Positions 34,430 to 45,856 of a stretch of DNA of 64,000 bases are shown here, piece by piece. Numbering within the stretch: position 1 is the first letter of the stretch; each line of letters opens with the position of its first letter. A model generated the notes under the pieces. It was not told the DNA's origin. It searched no databases and saw nothing but the letters and a program-made list of their open reading frames with translations. Origin of the DNA: Phocoena phocoena (Eukaryota > Chordata > Mammalia > Artiodactyla > Phocoenidae); assembly GCF_963924675.1 (NCBI RefSeq), contig NC_089238.1:28191815-28255814 (forward strand). The letters are read 5' to 3'. Made by a program: the position numbers and the translations under genes.

Positions 34430-34870
34430 GACTAGATCTCTGGTTTTAGGCACAGTCAAATTCGGGGGCTGAAACATGGTCATCAGGATTCAGCTCTTCT
34501 CCATGTGTCAGCATCTTCCACCCATGTGTGGGCTTCATTCCCAGGCTTCATAGGCTAGCCCTGGCCACTTCAAGATCACATCCTTCTAGATTCAAGCCCA
34601 GGGAAATCACTTGCTCAAGCAAAAATCCCCAAGATGAACTGAATTTAGATGAATTAGACTCTAATTGAATCTAAGAGTACCCACCCTGACCCAATCGCTG
34701 TGGCCAGAGGACGGAAATTCTCTGAGTGGTCAGGCCAAATCAGGCATTCCACCACTGCAATTCAGAATTAATACCTCCTAAAGCACAGGGTTGAGAGTGG
34801 AGGACAGGGTGAGTCCCCAGGGGATACTTTTACTAGAAGAAAGAAAAACGGATGTTGGGAGCTGAAATGA
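34430..34870. mobile_element. possible old hAT-class relic
   Basis: 'aatcacttgctcaagcaaaa', 'aattagactctaattgaatc', 'cccaatcgctgtggccagag' and 'agaagaaagaaaaacgga' resemble an ancient mammalian DNA-transposon family. Ends and TSD are not resolved. Confidence 0.3.
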
Positions 34871-35398
34871 ATCAAAGATTAATTTCCCAGGATTTCTAAA
34901 ATACAAGTGGCTTTCTGATAGTTTGGGTAATGTCCCCTCATATTAACAGCTGATTAAAAATCCTAAGGTAACACAGCACCTGACGAGAAGATCACATCCC
35001 CAGATTTGCTCAAAACCTGACCTAACTAGCAAAACCTTGATCCTTGCCTTTGTTTCCCTTTGTCATTTCTGTGGCTTTAGTCTTACCAAATTGGACACCA
35101 CAGTGCTGTCTATCTCATATTTTTCTTCTAAATGTTAATCCCCGTTCCCCCAAACTAGAGAATAATGAATCTAAGAAAGAGCCAAATTTATACCAATTTC
35201 CTCCTTGACAAATTCCAAGGCTAAGTCTCCCGGTCCTATAATCCACCGGAAGAACATGTGATTTCACCAGAACTATTTCCCTATTGTTGACTATTCTACA
35301 TTTTAGCACTGCCTTGTGAAAACTATTCAGAATAACAGGCATTATGCTTTTAGCCTGCATAAAAGCTAAATATTTCTGTCATAGGAAACCTCGAGGTC
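34871..35398. other. unique sequence, nothing recognised
   Basis: About 530 bp. The 81-codon antisense frame (35115-35360) has no domain. Confidence 0.4.
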
Positions 35399-35972
35399 TG
35401 TGCTACTCAATACAGTGGCCGGTAGCCATGCGTAGCTGTGAAGCAGTTGAAATGTGACTAGTGAGGATTGAGAAATGCTCCAGGTATAGAATACACATTG
35501 GATATCAAAGACTTATCACAAAGAATGTAAAAGATCGCATTAATAATTTGTATTTTGAATACATTTTGAAATGACAGTCGTTTGGATATCATTGGTTAAA
35601 CAAAATATATTATTAAAATACATCAAAATACAGTCATCCCTCAGTATCTGTCGGGGATTGGTTCCAGAACCCCTGGAGGTACCAAAATCTGGTGATGCTC
35701 AAGTCCCTCAGAGTAAATGGCGCAGGACAGCCGCCATTCATACTCGTGGGTTCTGCATCCTCATCCACATCCGCAGATTCAACCAACCAGAGATGGAAAT
35801 CAGTATCAGCGGTTGGCTGAATCCACAGACGCGGAACCTGCAGATACGGAAGGTGTATTGTGTATTACTAAAATTAATTTCATGTCTCCTTTTACTTTTA
35901 GAAAACGCACCTACTGGAAAAGTTTAAGTTACATATGCAGGCTTTGTTATATTTCTATTGGAGAGCACGGCT
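35399..35972 (-). mobile_element. MER1-type hAT element, split by a Tigger insertion
   Basis: Left part 'tgctactcaatacagtggcc' to 'ggttaaacaaaatatattat'; right part 'aaaattaatttcatgtctcc', 'agttacatatgcaggctttg' and 'atttctattggagagcac'. The parts are collinear pieces of one antisense MER1 copy interrupted by the element at 35631-35860. Confidence 0.82.
35631..35860 (+). mobile_element. MER2-like Tigger transposon inside MER1
   Basis: 'cagtcatccctcagtatctg', 'ggggattggttccagaaccc', 'gatgctcaagtccctcagag', 'gcagattcaaccaaccagag' and 'ggctgaatccacagacgcgg' are MER2 text with its internal region deleted. A TA directly precedes the left end, fitting the Tigger target. It is nested in MER1, so it is the younger of the two. 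Confidence 0.82.
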
Positions 35973-36276
35973 CTAAGCCATCTCTACGTGTGGCAGAGAT
36001 AAAGAAATACTACTTTACAGTTACGGTGGTAAATACAGGAAGAAATGGATAAGAGAGTTAAACGTGAGTACTTCTAGAAAGCTGGGATGACAATTTTCAT
36101 GTTACCTTTTCAGTACAATCCAAATTATCTTTAACTATGTTTATTCATCACCTTAATTTTTAAAATCTCGGTAGCAGCAAAATCATAATTAAGCATTTCA
36201 GGGGGACCGCATTGAGACCTTTTAGATATGGACTTGTTTACAACTGCTCCAATTTTTTTTCAGCTCAGTACCTATA

Positions 36277-36423
36277 CTTCTTAACCAGGGTGGATGCTTC
36301 AGAATCACCCATGGAGCTTTAATAAAAATACATAAACCCAGGAACCATCCTAGATTTTTCAAGCACATTTTTTTCCCAAAGATTCAAGGTGATTCCTTCT
36401 CTCACATCTAGTTAAGAACTTCT
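36277..36423 (+). mobile_element. MER5-like hAT fragment
   Basis: 'cttcttaaccagggtggatg', 'cttcagaatcacccatggag' and terminal 'gttaagaacttctggg' resemble a MER5-type element with both ends present but a diverged interior. Confidence 0.5.
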
Positions 36424-36874
36424 GGGCTATGGCATGGAACTGTGGGATCTTATGGTAAATGTTATAATGGAGCCAAAACTATCTATTGAGGAAGATATTG
36501 GCCCAAGCTATAGGTATTCTTTAGGTAATAGGTCTACTTTCCTTTGGAAGGGGAGCCATCGTGAAATCACAAGTGTCCTTATTAGGCTCTTCAACTCTAC
36601 CCTTGGGAATACGTGACTGTGAAACATATTCTGGCTTAGTATTAGCTGTTGCCACAGAATAGCTATAGGGCAGGTATTGTCAGGGTGTTACCCCAAATGC
36701 ACCACCACTCAGCACATATCTAAAGCCCAATTCAGGGAAATATTTATGGCAGATTTCCTGAGGGATAAATAATCTGACCCTTTCTCTGCACCAAAATATT
36801 GTCCAGAGACCCTACACTGGAAACACTTGGGGTTCTCATACAAAATACAGATTATTTTCTTCCAGGCCCAAGGT

Positions 36875-37235
36875 GGGGTTGCATTTTCCTGCCTCCCTTG
36901 AAGTTTAGCATGACCAGGTGACTCGTTTTGACCAAATGGACTTGAGAAGTAACATGCCTATTTTCCAGACGGAAGCTTTTGGAGCCAACATGTAATTTGC
37001 CCCAATCTCTTTTCTGCCTCAGCAGTCATGGAAGCTTAGAAATGGAACCTCCCATAGCCTGGATCCCAGAGTGCAAAAGCCATAGAGCAGGGACACTCTC
37101 ACCCCCTCCCCACCCACTTCCCCAGTCGACCTGCAGTGGTCATGTAGCATGCGCAAGAAATTAACCTTTGCTCTTTCAAGCCCGTGAGATTTGGGGGCTG
37201 TTTGTTTCTGCAGCATAACCTGGCTTATCCTCACA
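36875..37235 (+). mobile_element. MLT1-like MaLR solo LTR
   Basis: 'gcatgaccaggtgactcgtt', 'gacggaagcttttggagcca', 'ctggatcccagagtgcaaaa', 'gtcgacctgcagtggtcatg', 'aagaaattaacctttgctct' and 'gcagcataacctggcttatc' follow MLT1 order. No proviral interior is present. Confidence 0.75.
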
Positions 37236-37244
37236 TTTGAGAAG

Positions 37245-37297
37245 TTTAACAAACTTGCTGGGTGGATCTTACGCACAATGAAGTTTGAGAACCACTA
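37245..37297 (+). repeat. MER5 3' end fragment
   Basis: 'ggtggatcttacgcacaatg' followed by 'aagtttgagaaccactac' is the terminal part of a MER5-type element directly after the LTR. Confidence 0.5.
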
Positions 37298-39169
37298 CCC
37301 GGGTGTGCCATGATCTCCTCCTGGCTTAGGCATGGGCAGGAGGGAACTGCCTGTCTAGGTTTCATGTTTGGCGCCCATAGAAATGTTTTTGCTGCTTGGA
37401 ACTGTGCCATTGGCCTTCAGGGAAATACAAGTATAAGAAAAACCCCAGCTACCTCGCTGTGTTTCTTTAGGATGTTGTTGAAGACTCTTGTCCCTCAATT
37501 ATAGTGTCCTCTTGGTGAGGACCCAGAGGGGAAAAGTCTCTCTGATGCCAATACCAAGCACAGTTTGGCTTCTCCTGAGTCATTAATGTGTTTCTAATCT
37601 AATGGTTACTAGGAATTATGGCATTAATCCTACGAGGAGCCTCCAAGCCAAACGCATGGTCTTCCTTTCACAGTATGCAACTTCATAGCATTCCTTGTGT
37701 GGGTCAATCTCATGCCTTCATTTTATTCTTCTAAAATGATTTCCCCCTTTCCACCAATTTTTCTGACTCACTCATTTTTATTTTATTTTGAATTATGTGT
37801 TTTTGTAAGCTGCCTTAATTCTTTTCGGGAAAAAAGGTGGTATAGGAATAAAAATATAGATGACATGCAAGCATGCATGCATAAATAACAGGCTCTTACT
37901 GCCAGAGCTGCAATAATGAACCTCAACTTGTTTTTTAATGATGGCAGGAAAAGAGGAAAGAAAAGAGCAGGAAGAGGTTGGAGGGGAAGGCGTGGGGAGA
38001 GGATGTTATGACATGAGCCGTCCACAGTATTCCAATTCTGGCTCCTAGTTAGTAGGCAGCTGAGGAAGGCAGCTTTATCTTCGAGATAAATGTTATAAAT
38101 TGCACCTAATGAAATAAGGTCTTATTTTCCCACCTTTCGGTTTCTTATTTTTAAGATATACAGTCCTGTGTCAACCAAAATATCTAGACTTATAGCACCC
38201 AATTCTATTCTGCTTGTAGAACAAATTCACTGGCACAGTCGATTTTTATTTTAATTATTTGTATAGAGCGGAAAGGAATGGCCTGATTTATTACCGGGTT
38301 GGACTCCAATGGCAATATTATTATAGTTGCAACAGATGCATAAACTAATATATTTCTTAAAGCCATAAAACAACCAGCTACATGTCAAGGAAAATTTTTC
38401 TCCAAAACAACTGCAAAAAAGAAAAAAGAAAAGAAAATCAAGGAAAACAGTGGCCTCCTTAGCCTCCCAAAGCCATTCCAAAGAAAACAGGACTCCCACA
38501 GACCAGGAAAAACTCATTTCAACAAACTTACTTTCTATCTACCCCCTGAAATTAAAAGTTGACTGAAATAATTGAAAATATTGTCTCTGGCATTGATGTG
38601 TTTATTCCATTTGAATGTGCTTTTAAAAACATCAGTGGCCACAGAAGATGATTGTTCTCTCATAACCCAGAGTTTGACGTGCTGGTGCATGCAGCCTGTA
38701 GCAGCAAGCCGCAGGATTAAGTTGATCAGAACTACGTGCTATGATGACATTTTAATGCCTGATCAGGACAGAGCTGTTCTTTGCAATTTGCTTTGAAGGG
38801 GGAATGAGGAGGGAGGGGGCAAAAATGGGAGGACGTTTTTTCAATCCATCTTTGCTTATCTCCCGTGTGCATGCCATTCCTGCGAAGGCTGAGGGCAATG
38901 AACAGCGGACTACAGAGGGTGGTTAAAGTCAAGTGCAGCGCTGAATGCCTCCCCTGGAAGTCTTCATTGGATTAGGTGAACTCAGGCTGTGCTGACTGCC
39001 AGGCTGCAGGGTCACCAGTGTTTCTGTTATCCACCGAGATGCTGAGGTTGATTTTCTGGTGTTTTCCATTTGTATCTATTTCAAGGTAGGCTGCACACCT
39101 CAAAACGTGCAGAACTACCCAGGGAATGTGAAATGTGTGTATTCCAAAATACACATTAAACACACATGT
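37298..39169. other. repeat-free stretch with candidate conserved block
   Basis: About 1.9 kb with no recognised repeat. The part at about 38040-39000 reads as evenly unique sequence. It contains an antisense 88-codon frame (38251-38517) and a sense cysteine-containing frame (see findings). Neither has a domain I recognise. Confidence 0.4.
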
Positions 39170-39380
39170 AAATAGTTAAGACCTCCGGTTCTAGAATCAG
39201 AAAATTTTGAATGAAATTCTCTTTCCACGTACTTCTTGCAGTGTGTCCCTGGGCAAGTTCCCTGAACAGCTTGAGCCTCCCTTTTCTCATCTGCTGAGTG
39301 GGGATATTAATGCCTACCTCATACGATTATTGAAGGGACCCAAAACAATAATCTTAGCACAGTGCCCGCCTCGTGCCAAC
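39170..39380 (+). repeat. MIR SINE, nearly complete
   Basis: 'gtgtgtccctgggcaagttc', 'cttttctcatctgctgagtg', 'gcctacctcatacgattatt' and 'atcttagcacagtgcccgcc' match sense MIR. Confidence 0.82.
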
Positions 39381-39689
39381 AGCAGAAGCTCCCAGGGGTT
39401 ATACTACAAACCCGACTACTTCCAAATTCTCTCATCAGGTCTGGAACTTGGTTTTCTTTCCAGGTACTTGTGGTTTCTTGGAATGTCCCATTTGAAAGTA
39501 GATCTTTCAAAGCAAGTGCTACAGCATTATAATTCAGAGAAGATAAATCACTTACCTAGGAAACATGGAATGTAAATGCTGTGGGTCTGAAAATACTAGT
39601 AGGCCCACAAGGCTATCCCCAAGAGCTGTCAAAGCATCAAGGCTTTTTCTCTTCTGGGCAGCAAATTTTAAAATAATAAAAATAACAAC

Positions 39690-39930
39690 AACCGTGTGGT
39701 TGTATGTATGAGGCACTTACTGTGTGCCAGGCACTGTATCATAGCCCTTGTCAAGCCATAGCTCATCTAATCATCACAGCAATCTGCTAAGGCAGTTAGT
39801 AGCTGCATCCCCATTTTACAGATGAAGAAGCTGTCTCAGAGAGGTCCAGCCACTCGTCCAAACTAGGAACTAACAAAGCAAGAATTCAAACCCAAGTCAG
39901 TCTAATTCTGCAGCCTATGGTTTTAACCAG
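39690..39930 (-). repeat. MIR SINE, nearly complete
   Basis: 'gaggcacttactgtgtgcca', 'ccattttacagatgaagaag', 'gaattcaaacccaagtcagt' and 'atggttttaaccag' match antisense MIR. It lies 310 bp from an oppositely oriented MIR, so transcripts could pair. Confidence 0.85.
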
Positions 39931-41099
39931 TCTTAAGTGAAAATCTAAGACGGTGGTCACCCACATTCCGTTCCTTCCCCTAGAAGTCTCTTTTGCTCCT
40001 GCTGGCATTGGAAAGTTCATGTAGCACCTCTCGCCCCTCACGTTGGCACAATTCCACTTTAAAGAGCCCTTTCTAAAGGGACTATCTGCAGGCAAAGGAA
40101 TGACTCCCCTGGCAGGTCTGGCTTTGGAGGAATACATTCTCTTCTCCGTCACTAAGATTTCAACACACAGCGTTCAGGCACTGCGGGGATCGACCAAGTT
40201 ATTAAAAAGATGGTCTCTGCTTTCAAGGAGTTCCCTTTTAAAAGCAAATGCACAAATGAAAAAGTCCCCTATTCACAAATACCCTGAGACTTAGAGGGAA
40301 ATATCCCACAAGGATCGGAGTGAAGAAACCTCTTTTTCTGAATGCCGACCTTCCCTCGGCACAAGTAATTAATTTCATAGCTAGAAAACCTCCGACCTAT
40401 CTGGCCTGAAGACCCCCATCTCTAGCTCAAACTAGACAACAACCAAGGGATAATCAAAAGATCAAAAACAGATGATTTAAACCTCTCTCCACTGTGAAAA
40501 AAGAACATTCATATTTATTTATTCCTTATTGAAAAAAAGATTTCATTTCTAACTCTAAAAGAATTCATAGTTTCTTTAGGCCATTGTTCTGATTTGGAGC
40601 AATTCATCACAGAGCGATAACACGCTGATGATACGTTACACTAATACATCCTTACACTGGTAATGCTCTAATGATCTGGCAGGCTCCTAAATCACCAGAG
40701 AGCTGTCACTCCCATGATGTGTTACTCAGAGATATGGCTCTGATCAGAGGAAGGCATCCAGGAACCTAGCAATGGGAGAATTATACTTTTTGACTTCAGA
40801 ATTTTTTGACTATAAATAATCACCTCTTTCATAGCAAATAGAAAACTCAGCCTGAAATCAAGAGAAGCAGCAAAATTTCTTATATTTTTGAATACACCAG
40901 AGATACCAAGATAAGCATATATATTAGCGGCCTCGGCTATGTGATGGAGGAGGTCACTGATAAGAAAATTTCTGGAGTATCAATGGGGTTGCTGAATCTG
41001 TTCCTGAAAGGTAATCAGTTGGGTGCTTATGGATCCACTTGTCACTGATGTGGATTTCATCAGTGCCCTAAAATAAACAGTGTTAAAACCTGAGTTAAG
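39931..41099. other. repeat-free stretch with candidate conserved block
   Basis: About 1.2 kb without recognised repeats. The part at about 40550-40960 contains unbroken unique text such as 'cacagagcgataacacgctg', with ATTA/TAAT-type words. No exon-like frame is supported. Confidence 0.35.
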
Positions 41100-41460
41100 A
41101 GAAAAATGACATGGTAAGGAGAGAGGTACCCTCTTCAGCACTGTTGGCAGGAGAGTAAATTGATATAACTTTTCAGAGGGCAATTTGGCAATATTGATCA
41201 AAATTTAGAGCATGCATGTTCTGGGCGCAGCAATATCATCTCTAAAAATCTATTCTGCAGAGATTCACACATGTACAGAAGGATATGTTATGTGTAAGAA
41301 CATTTAAGAACTGTTGCAACCGAAAAAAAACAAAAATGGAAACAACCTAAATACCCATCAATAGTGGAGTGCTTAACTACATCAGTCTGTGTTCATTCTA
41401 TGAAGTTTATGTGGTCATTACAAATTATGATGTGGATCAATGGCTTTGAAAGTGTTGCAG
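41100..41460 (+). mobile_element. old L1 3' region (L1M type)
   Basis: 'cactgttggcaggagagtaa', 'agagggcaatttggcaatat' and 'aaatggaaacaacctaaata' followed by 'cccatcaatagtgga' are the sense 3' end of an old L1. It is heavily diverged. Confidence 0.75.
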
Positions 41461-41471
41461 AGAATTGTAGA

Positions 41472-41622
41472 GCTGTGGTTGTCAATTATCTGTGTGGACA
41501 GAATCACTTGGGGAGGTAATAAAAAACACAGAGGCCCACTGAAGAAGAATCAGATCTAGGCCTCTGTATTTCCATCAGGTTCTCCAGCTGGTGACGAGAT
41601 ACACTAAGATCAGAGAACCACT
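41472..41622 (+). mobile_element. MER5-like hAT element
   Basis: Starts 'gctgtggttgtcaattatct', then 'cagaatcacttggggaggta' and 'aatcagatctaggcctct', and ends 'atcagagaaccactt'. These are the two ends of a diverged MER5-type element. Confidence 0.65.
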
Positions 41623-41693
41623 TTTCCAGAATACCTAGAGGGGCATCCAGTACTCTGGATCCTCACTCGAGCATCATTCAGAGAAGTGTCACT

Positions 41694-41699
41694 CTGTGT

Positions 41700-41750
<51 letters not shown>
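41694..41750. repeat. (TG)n microsatellite
   Basis: About 24 TG units with one early TA interruption. It is long enough to be highly polymorphic and to form Z-DNA. Confidence 0.95.
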
Positions 41751-41751
<1 letters not shown>

Positions 41752-41808
41752 CTTTACTTGGGGCTCTGCAAAATATTTTCTTACAAGGTTGCTTTAAACT
41801 GGTTTGAA

Positions 41809-42108
41809 GGGACTTCCCTGGTGGCGCAGTGATTAAGAATCTGCCTGCCAATGCAGGGGACACTGGTTCGAGCCCTGGTCCGGGAAGATCCCACATGTTG
41901 CCGAGCAACTAAGCCTGTGCACCACAACTACTGAAGCCTGCGCGCCTAGAGCCCGTGCTCCGCAACAGGAGAAGCCACCGCAATGAGAAGCCCGCTCACT
42001 GCAACGAAGAGTAGCCCCCACTCACCGCAAACAGAAACAGCCCACATGCAGCAACGAAGACCCAATGCAGCCAAAAATAAATAAATAAAATAAAGTTATA
42101 TTTAAAAA
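41809..42108 (+). mobile_element. CHR SINE, long form
   Basis: 'ggacttccctggtggcgcag' head, 'caactactgaagcctgcgcg', 'gagaagccaccgcaatgaga', 'caacgaagacccaatgcagc' and a taaa tail. The TSD aaactggtttgaa is exact (41796-41808 and 42109-42121). It is about 40 bp shorter than the long copy at 14554-14893. Confidence 0.95.
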
Positions 42109-42159
42109 AAACTGGTTTGAAAACAATCACTGTAGAAAGATAGTTAAAACTGAGTCCTT

Positions 42160-42345
42160 ATGCTGTACTTTACAGTCATTCTCATTTAATCCTTATAGTA
42201 ACACAGTGAATTAGGTCGTATTATTACCCCAATTTGGTGGACTAGAGGCACAAAGAGGGTAAGTCAATTCCTCAAGACCAGCACAGCTAGTAATTCTGAG
42301 GCTGGGACGTGAACCCAGGTGGTGTGAGAGCTGAGAGCTCTGTTT
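42160..42345 (-). repeat. MIR SINE
   Basis: 'cattctcatttaatccttat', 'ttattaccccaatttggtgg', 'aggcacaaagagggtaag' and 'cgtgaacccaggtggt' match antisense MIR. Confidence 0.8.
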
Positions 42346-42754
42346 TCTGACTCCAACGTGCATGTAACCCCATGTATTTGTTGACCTGGAAACAGGTCTA
42401 CAATCTATGGGGTTTTTGAGAAGCAGGCTAATAAACAGCATGTGCGACTGGGTACCATTTTATTATATATGCATAGAAAGGGATGGATGTGAACAGAAAA
42501 AAAAAATGAAGCTATACCCAAAATGAAGAGAATGAGAAGCAGTGTAAGCCAGCTGGAGAACATGTCCTAAAGATTCCGAATTCGATATATTCTATTATCC
42601 CAGGCACGATCATGTCCCCTCCTCAAGTTGCATATGGGTGGATTGCCCTTGGAGAGCACAGCATTTGTGTATGACCAGCCCGTATTTTGGACACTGAAAT
42701 GTCTTGGGTGTTAGGGTCTTATTGAGGAAGGAGATCCTGTGTAAGCTCCATGCA

Positions 42755-42860
42755 GGCAAGAACCCCATCCGTCTTGTTTCTCTTGTATATTCAGTGCCTA
42801 CTCAACGGAAGGCACATAGCACATGATCCATAAATAGTTACTGAATGAATAATATTGTAA
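42755..42860 (+). repeat. L2 3' end
   Basis: 'atgcaggcaagaaccccatc', 'cttgtatattcagtgcctac' and 'ggcacatagcacatgatcca', then 'tagttactgaatgaat', match the sense L2 terminus. Confidence 0.7.
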
Positions 42861-42920
42861 CTATGGATATGTGACTGAAGGATATGTGACTGTATTGAGA
42901 AGAATTTTTTTCTGCATTTT

Positions 42921-44420
42921 AAGAATTTATTTTTTTTTATAAATTTATTTATTTATTTTTGGCTGTGTTGGGTCTTTGTTGCTACGCTCAGGCTTTCTCT
43001 AGTTGTGGCAAGTGGGGGCTACTCTTCGTTGCGGTGCGCGGGCTTCTCATTGTGGCGGCTTCTCTTGTTGCGGAGCACAGACTCTAGGCACGTGGGCTTC
43101 AGTAGTTGTGGCACATGGGCTCAGTAGTTGTGGCTCGTGGGCTCTAGAGTGCAGGCTCAGAAGTTGTGGCACACGGGCTTAGTTGCTCCGCGACATGTGG
43201 GATCTTCCCGAACCAGGGCTCAAACCCGTGTCCCCAGCATTGGCAGGTGGATTCTTAACCACTGAGCCACCAGAGAAGTCCCAAGAATTTATTTTTTAGA
43301 GCAGTTTTAGGTTCACAGAAAAATTGAGAAGTTACAGAGATTTCCTATATACCCTCTGTCCCCACACATACATAGTCTCCCCCATTATCGACACCCTTCC
43401 TTGGTGACGGTTTACTGCTGGTGTTATATATTCTACAGGTTTGGACAAGTGTATAATGATGTATGTCCACCATTAGAGTATCATACAGAGTATTTTCACT
43501 GCCCTAAAAATCCTTTATGCTCTGCCTGTTCATCACTCCTTCATCCCTAACCCCTGGCAACCACTGATCTTTTTACTGTCTCTATATAGTTTTGCCTTTT
43601 CCAGAATGTCATCTAGTTGGACTCATACAGTAGGTGGCCTTTCCAGGTAGGCTTCTTTCACTTAGTAATTATACATTTAAGTTTCCTCCAAGCCTTTTCA
43701 TGGCTTGATAGCTCGTTTCTGTTTAGCATCGAATAATATTCCATTGTCTGGATATACCCATTTATCCATTCACCTACTGAAAGACACCTTGGTTGCTTCC
43801 AAGTTTTGGTAATTATGAATAAAGCTGCTATAAACATTGTGTTCCAGTTTTTATGTGAATCTCAGTTTTTGACTCCTTTAGATAAATTCCAAGCAGAGAG
43901 ATTGTTGGATCATACAGCAAGAATATATTTAGTTTTGTGAGGAACTGCCAAAGCATCTTCCGAAGTGGCTGTACCTTTTTGCATTCCTACCAGCAATGAA
44001 TGAGAGTTCCTGTTGCTCTACATCCTTGTCAGCATTTGGTATTGTCAATGTTCTAGATTTTGGCCATTCTGAAGATGTGTAGTGGTATCTCATTGTTGTT
44101 TTAATTTGCATTTCTCTGATGATGTATGATGTGAAGCATCTTTTCATATGCTTATCTTCCAACTGTATGTCTTCTTTGACAAAGAGTCGTTTAAGGTCTC
44201 TGGCTCTTTTTTTCAATCAGGTTGTTTTCTAATTGTTGACTTTTAAGAGTTATCTGTATATTTTGGATGACAGTCCCTTATCAGATGTGTCTTTTGCAAA
44301 TATTCTCTCCCAGTCTGTGGCTTGGCTTTTCATTCTCTTGACAGTGTCTTTTACACAACAGTTGGCAAAATTTTTAATCACAAGTTTGCCATAGGCATGA
44401 TTAAAATTTTCTCACCTTTG
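42921..44420 (-). mobile_element. L1 fragment (L1MA/L1MB type), split by CHR SINE
   Basis: Antisense text from 'agagcagttttaggttcaca' through 'taacccctggcaaccactga', 'gaataatattccattgtctg', 'agcaatgaatgagagttcct' and 'atttgcatttctctgatgat' to 'tattctctcccagtctgtgg'. It covers the 3' UTR and ORF2 end of a boreoeutherian-age L1. A CHR SINE landed in its A-rich tail (42936-43282). Confidence 0.9.
42936..43282 (-). mobile_element. CHR SINE, long form, inserted in L1 tail
   Basis: 'ttatttttggctgtgttggg', 'gcttctcattgtggcggctt', 'gctccgcgacatgtgggatc' and 'gagccaccagagaagtcc'. The TSD aagaatttatttttt is exact (42921-42935 and 43283-43297). The head reads 'agagaagtccc' where other copies have 'agggaagtccc', a point change in the conserved start. 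Confidence 0.95.
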
Positions 44421-44468
44421 TTTAAATCACCTGATCTAGATAAATCACCTTAATGGTTATTTTTTAAA

Positions 44469-44798
44469 GAGATTTTGCACTATGTTTTTTATTTTTTATA
44501 GTTTATTATTATTTTTTAAATTAATTAATTCCTTTATTTATTTTTGGCTGCCTTGGGTCTTCGTTGCTGCGCACGGGCTTTCTCTAGTTGCAGCAAGTGG
44601 AGGCTACTGTTTGTTGTGGTGCGCGGGCTTCTCATTGTGGTGGCTTCTCTTGTTGCAGAGCACGGGCTCTAGAGCACAGGCTCAGTAGTTGTGGTGAATG
44701 GGCATAATTGCTCCACAGCATGTGGGATCTTCCCGGACCAGGGCTCAAACCCGTGTTCCCTTCATTGACAGGAGGATTCTTAACACTAGGGAAGCCCA
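44469..44798 (-). mobile_element. CHR SINE, long form with internal deletion
   Basis: 'tatttttggctgccttgggt', 'gcttctcattgtggtggctt', 'catgtgggatcttcccggac' and 'ttaacactagggaagccc'. The head lost the usual 'cactgcgccacc' segment. The TSD is about 21 bp (44448-44468 against 44799-44819) with two mismatches, which suggests an older insertion than the short forms. Confidence 0.9.
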
Positions 44799-44819
44799 CC
44801 CTAATTGTTATTTTTTAAA

Positions 44820-45840
44820 TCTACAGATATAGTGGAATTGAACTCACTCAGGAGCCAAGGGAGAAGTGACACAAAATAACTAGCAGGTGGTTCTCCTAGC
44901 TTCATGATACTTACAAGTTCTTACTAAAATGAGAAAACACAGATTTAACAAAGAATTACAAAATGACACAAATGTTTACAAATCACATGTTAGATTACAT
45001 GGTGTAGGCTGAATTAAAGGAAAGGGAAGAGTCTAAGATAGCCACAAAAGACATAAGGTTTTAACTGGACTCTATAAAAATAATTTGCATTAGCCAAGAG
45101 CATAAGTAGATCTAGATAAGTGGTTCTCAACCATTGCATTGTTGTGTACTAATGAACCATCAGCCTGGCACAGAGGTACAACCAGATTTTGCTCAATATG
45201 ACTTTTTTTGAATAAGGGCACAACTGAAAATGCATACAGTTCCAGCAGCATCTGTTTGACGGACAGTTCAGTTCAGTAGGCAGGAAAACATAAATGATGG
45301 TCTAACCTGCTGTGAACAAAGAGTCAAGTGTGAGGTCAAATGGGCAAGAGCTTTTGAGTATTTAAGAGAGTATCGTCAAGGCAGTAAACAATTCTATTCA
45401 AATAGCAGGATGGTGTGGAACCCTAACCACTAACTTCTTTGTAAACGCTGGGAGATATTGTGACACTGCGGTAATGATGGCATTGTAATCATTCCCAATT
45501 TGTTCAAATGTTGTTGTTAGTCTCCTAGTCACTCCAAGAGGGCTGCCAAAATTCTAATATTTAAAAGTGTGCCATGAATCCACAAAGTCTGGGAACAACT
45601 GATTTATGACCTCTCCCACTCATATGTTCTGCTTCATTTTATAGTTTTGCCCTTAGGACACAGCATTTTAATAAAACTAAGCAAAATCATTTGTGGGCTA
45701 TGGAATTTTGTGATTGCCTGCAATTGTTTAAGTTGAGAAGATACTTTCTAAAAATAATGGTTTATTTTGAAAGAGTTTAAAACCCACATGAAGTTGCAAG
45801 AATAGTGTAGTGTTCCCATGTACACTTCATCCAGTTCCCC
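44820..45840. other. unique, with a weak transposon-like segment
   Basis: The part at 45118-45603 starts 'aagtggttctcaaccattgc' and ends 'agtctgggaacaactg', resembling hAT-type ends, but the flanking 8-mers do not match and no family was assigned. The rest shows nothing recognised. Confidence 0.35.
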
Positions 45841-45856
45841 CCAATGATTACATTTT

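Noticed and set aside
45118..45603. Possible complete hAT transposon from 'gtggttctcaacc' to 'gggaacaactg'
   Set aside because: The ends are only loosely complementary, the flanking 8-mers do not match, and the interior matches no family I know. It is mentioned only as a weak segment.
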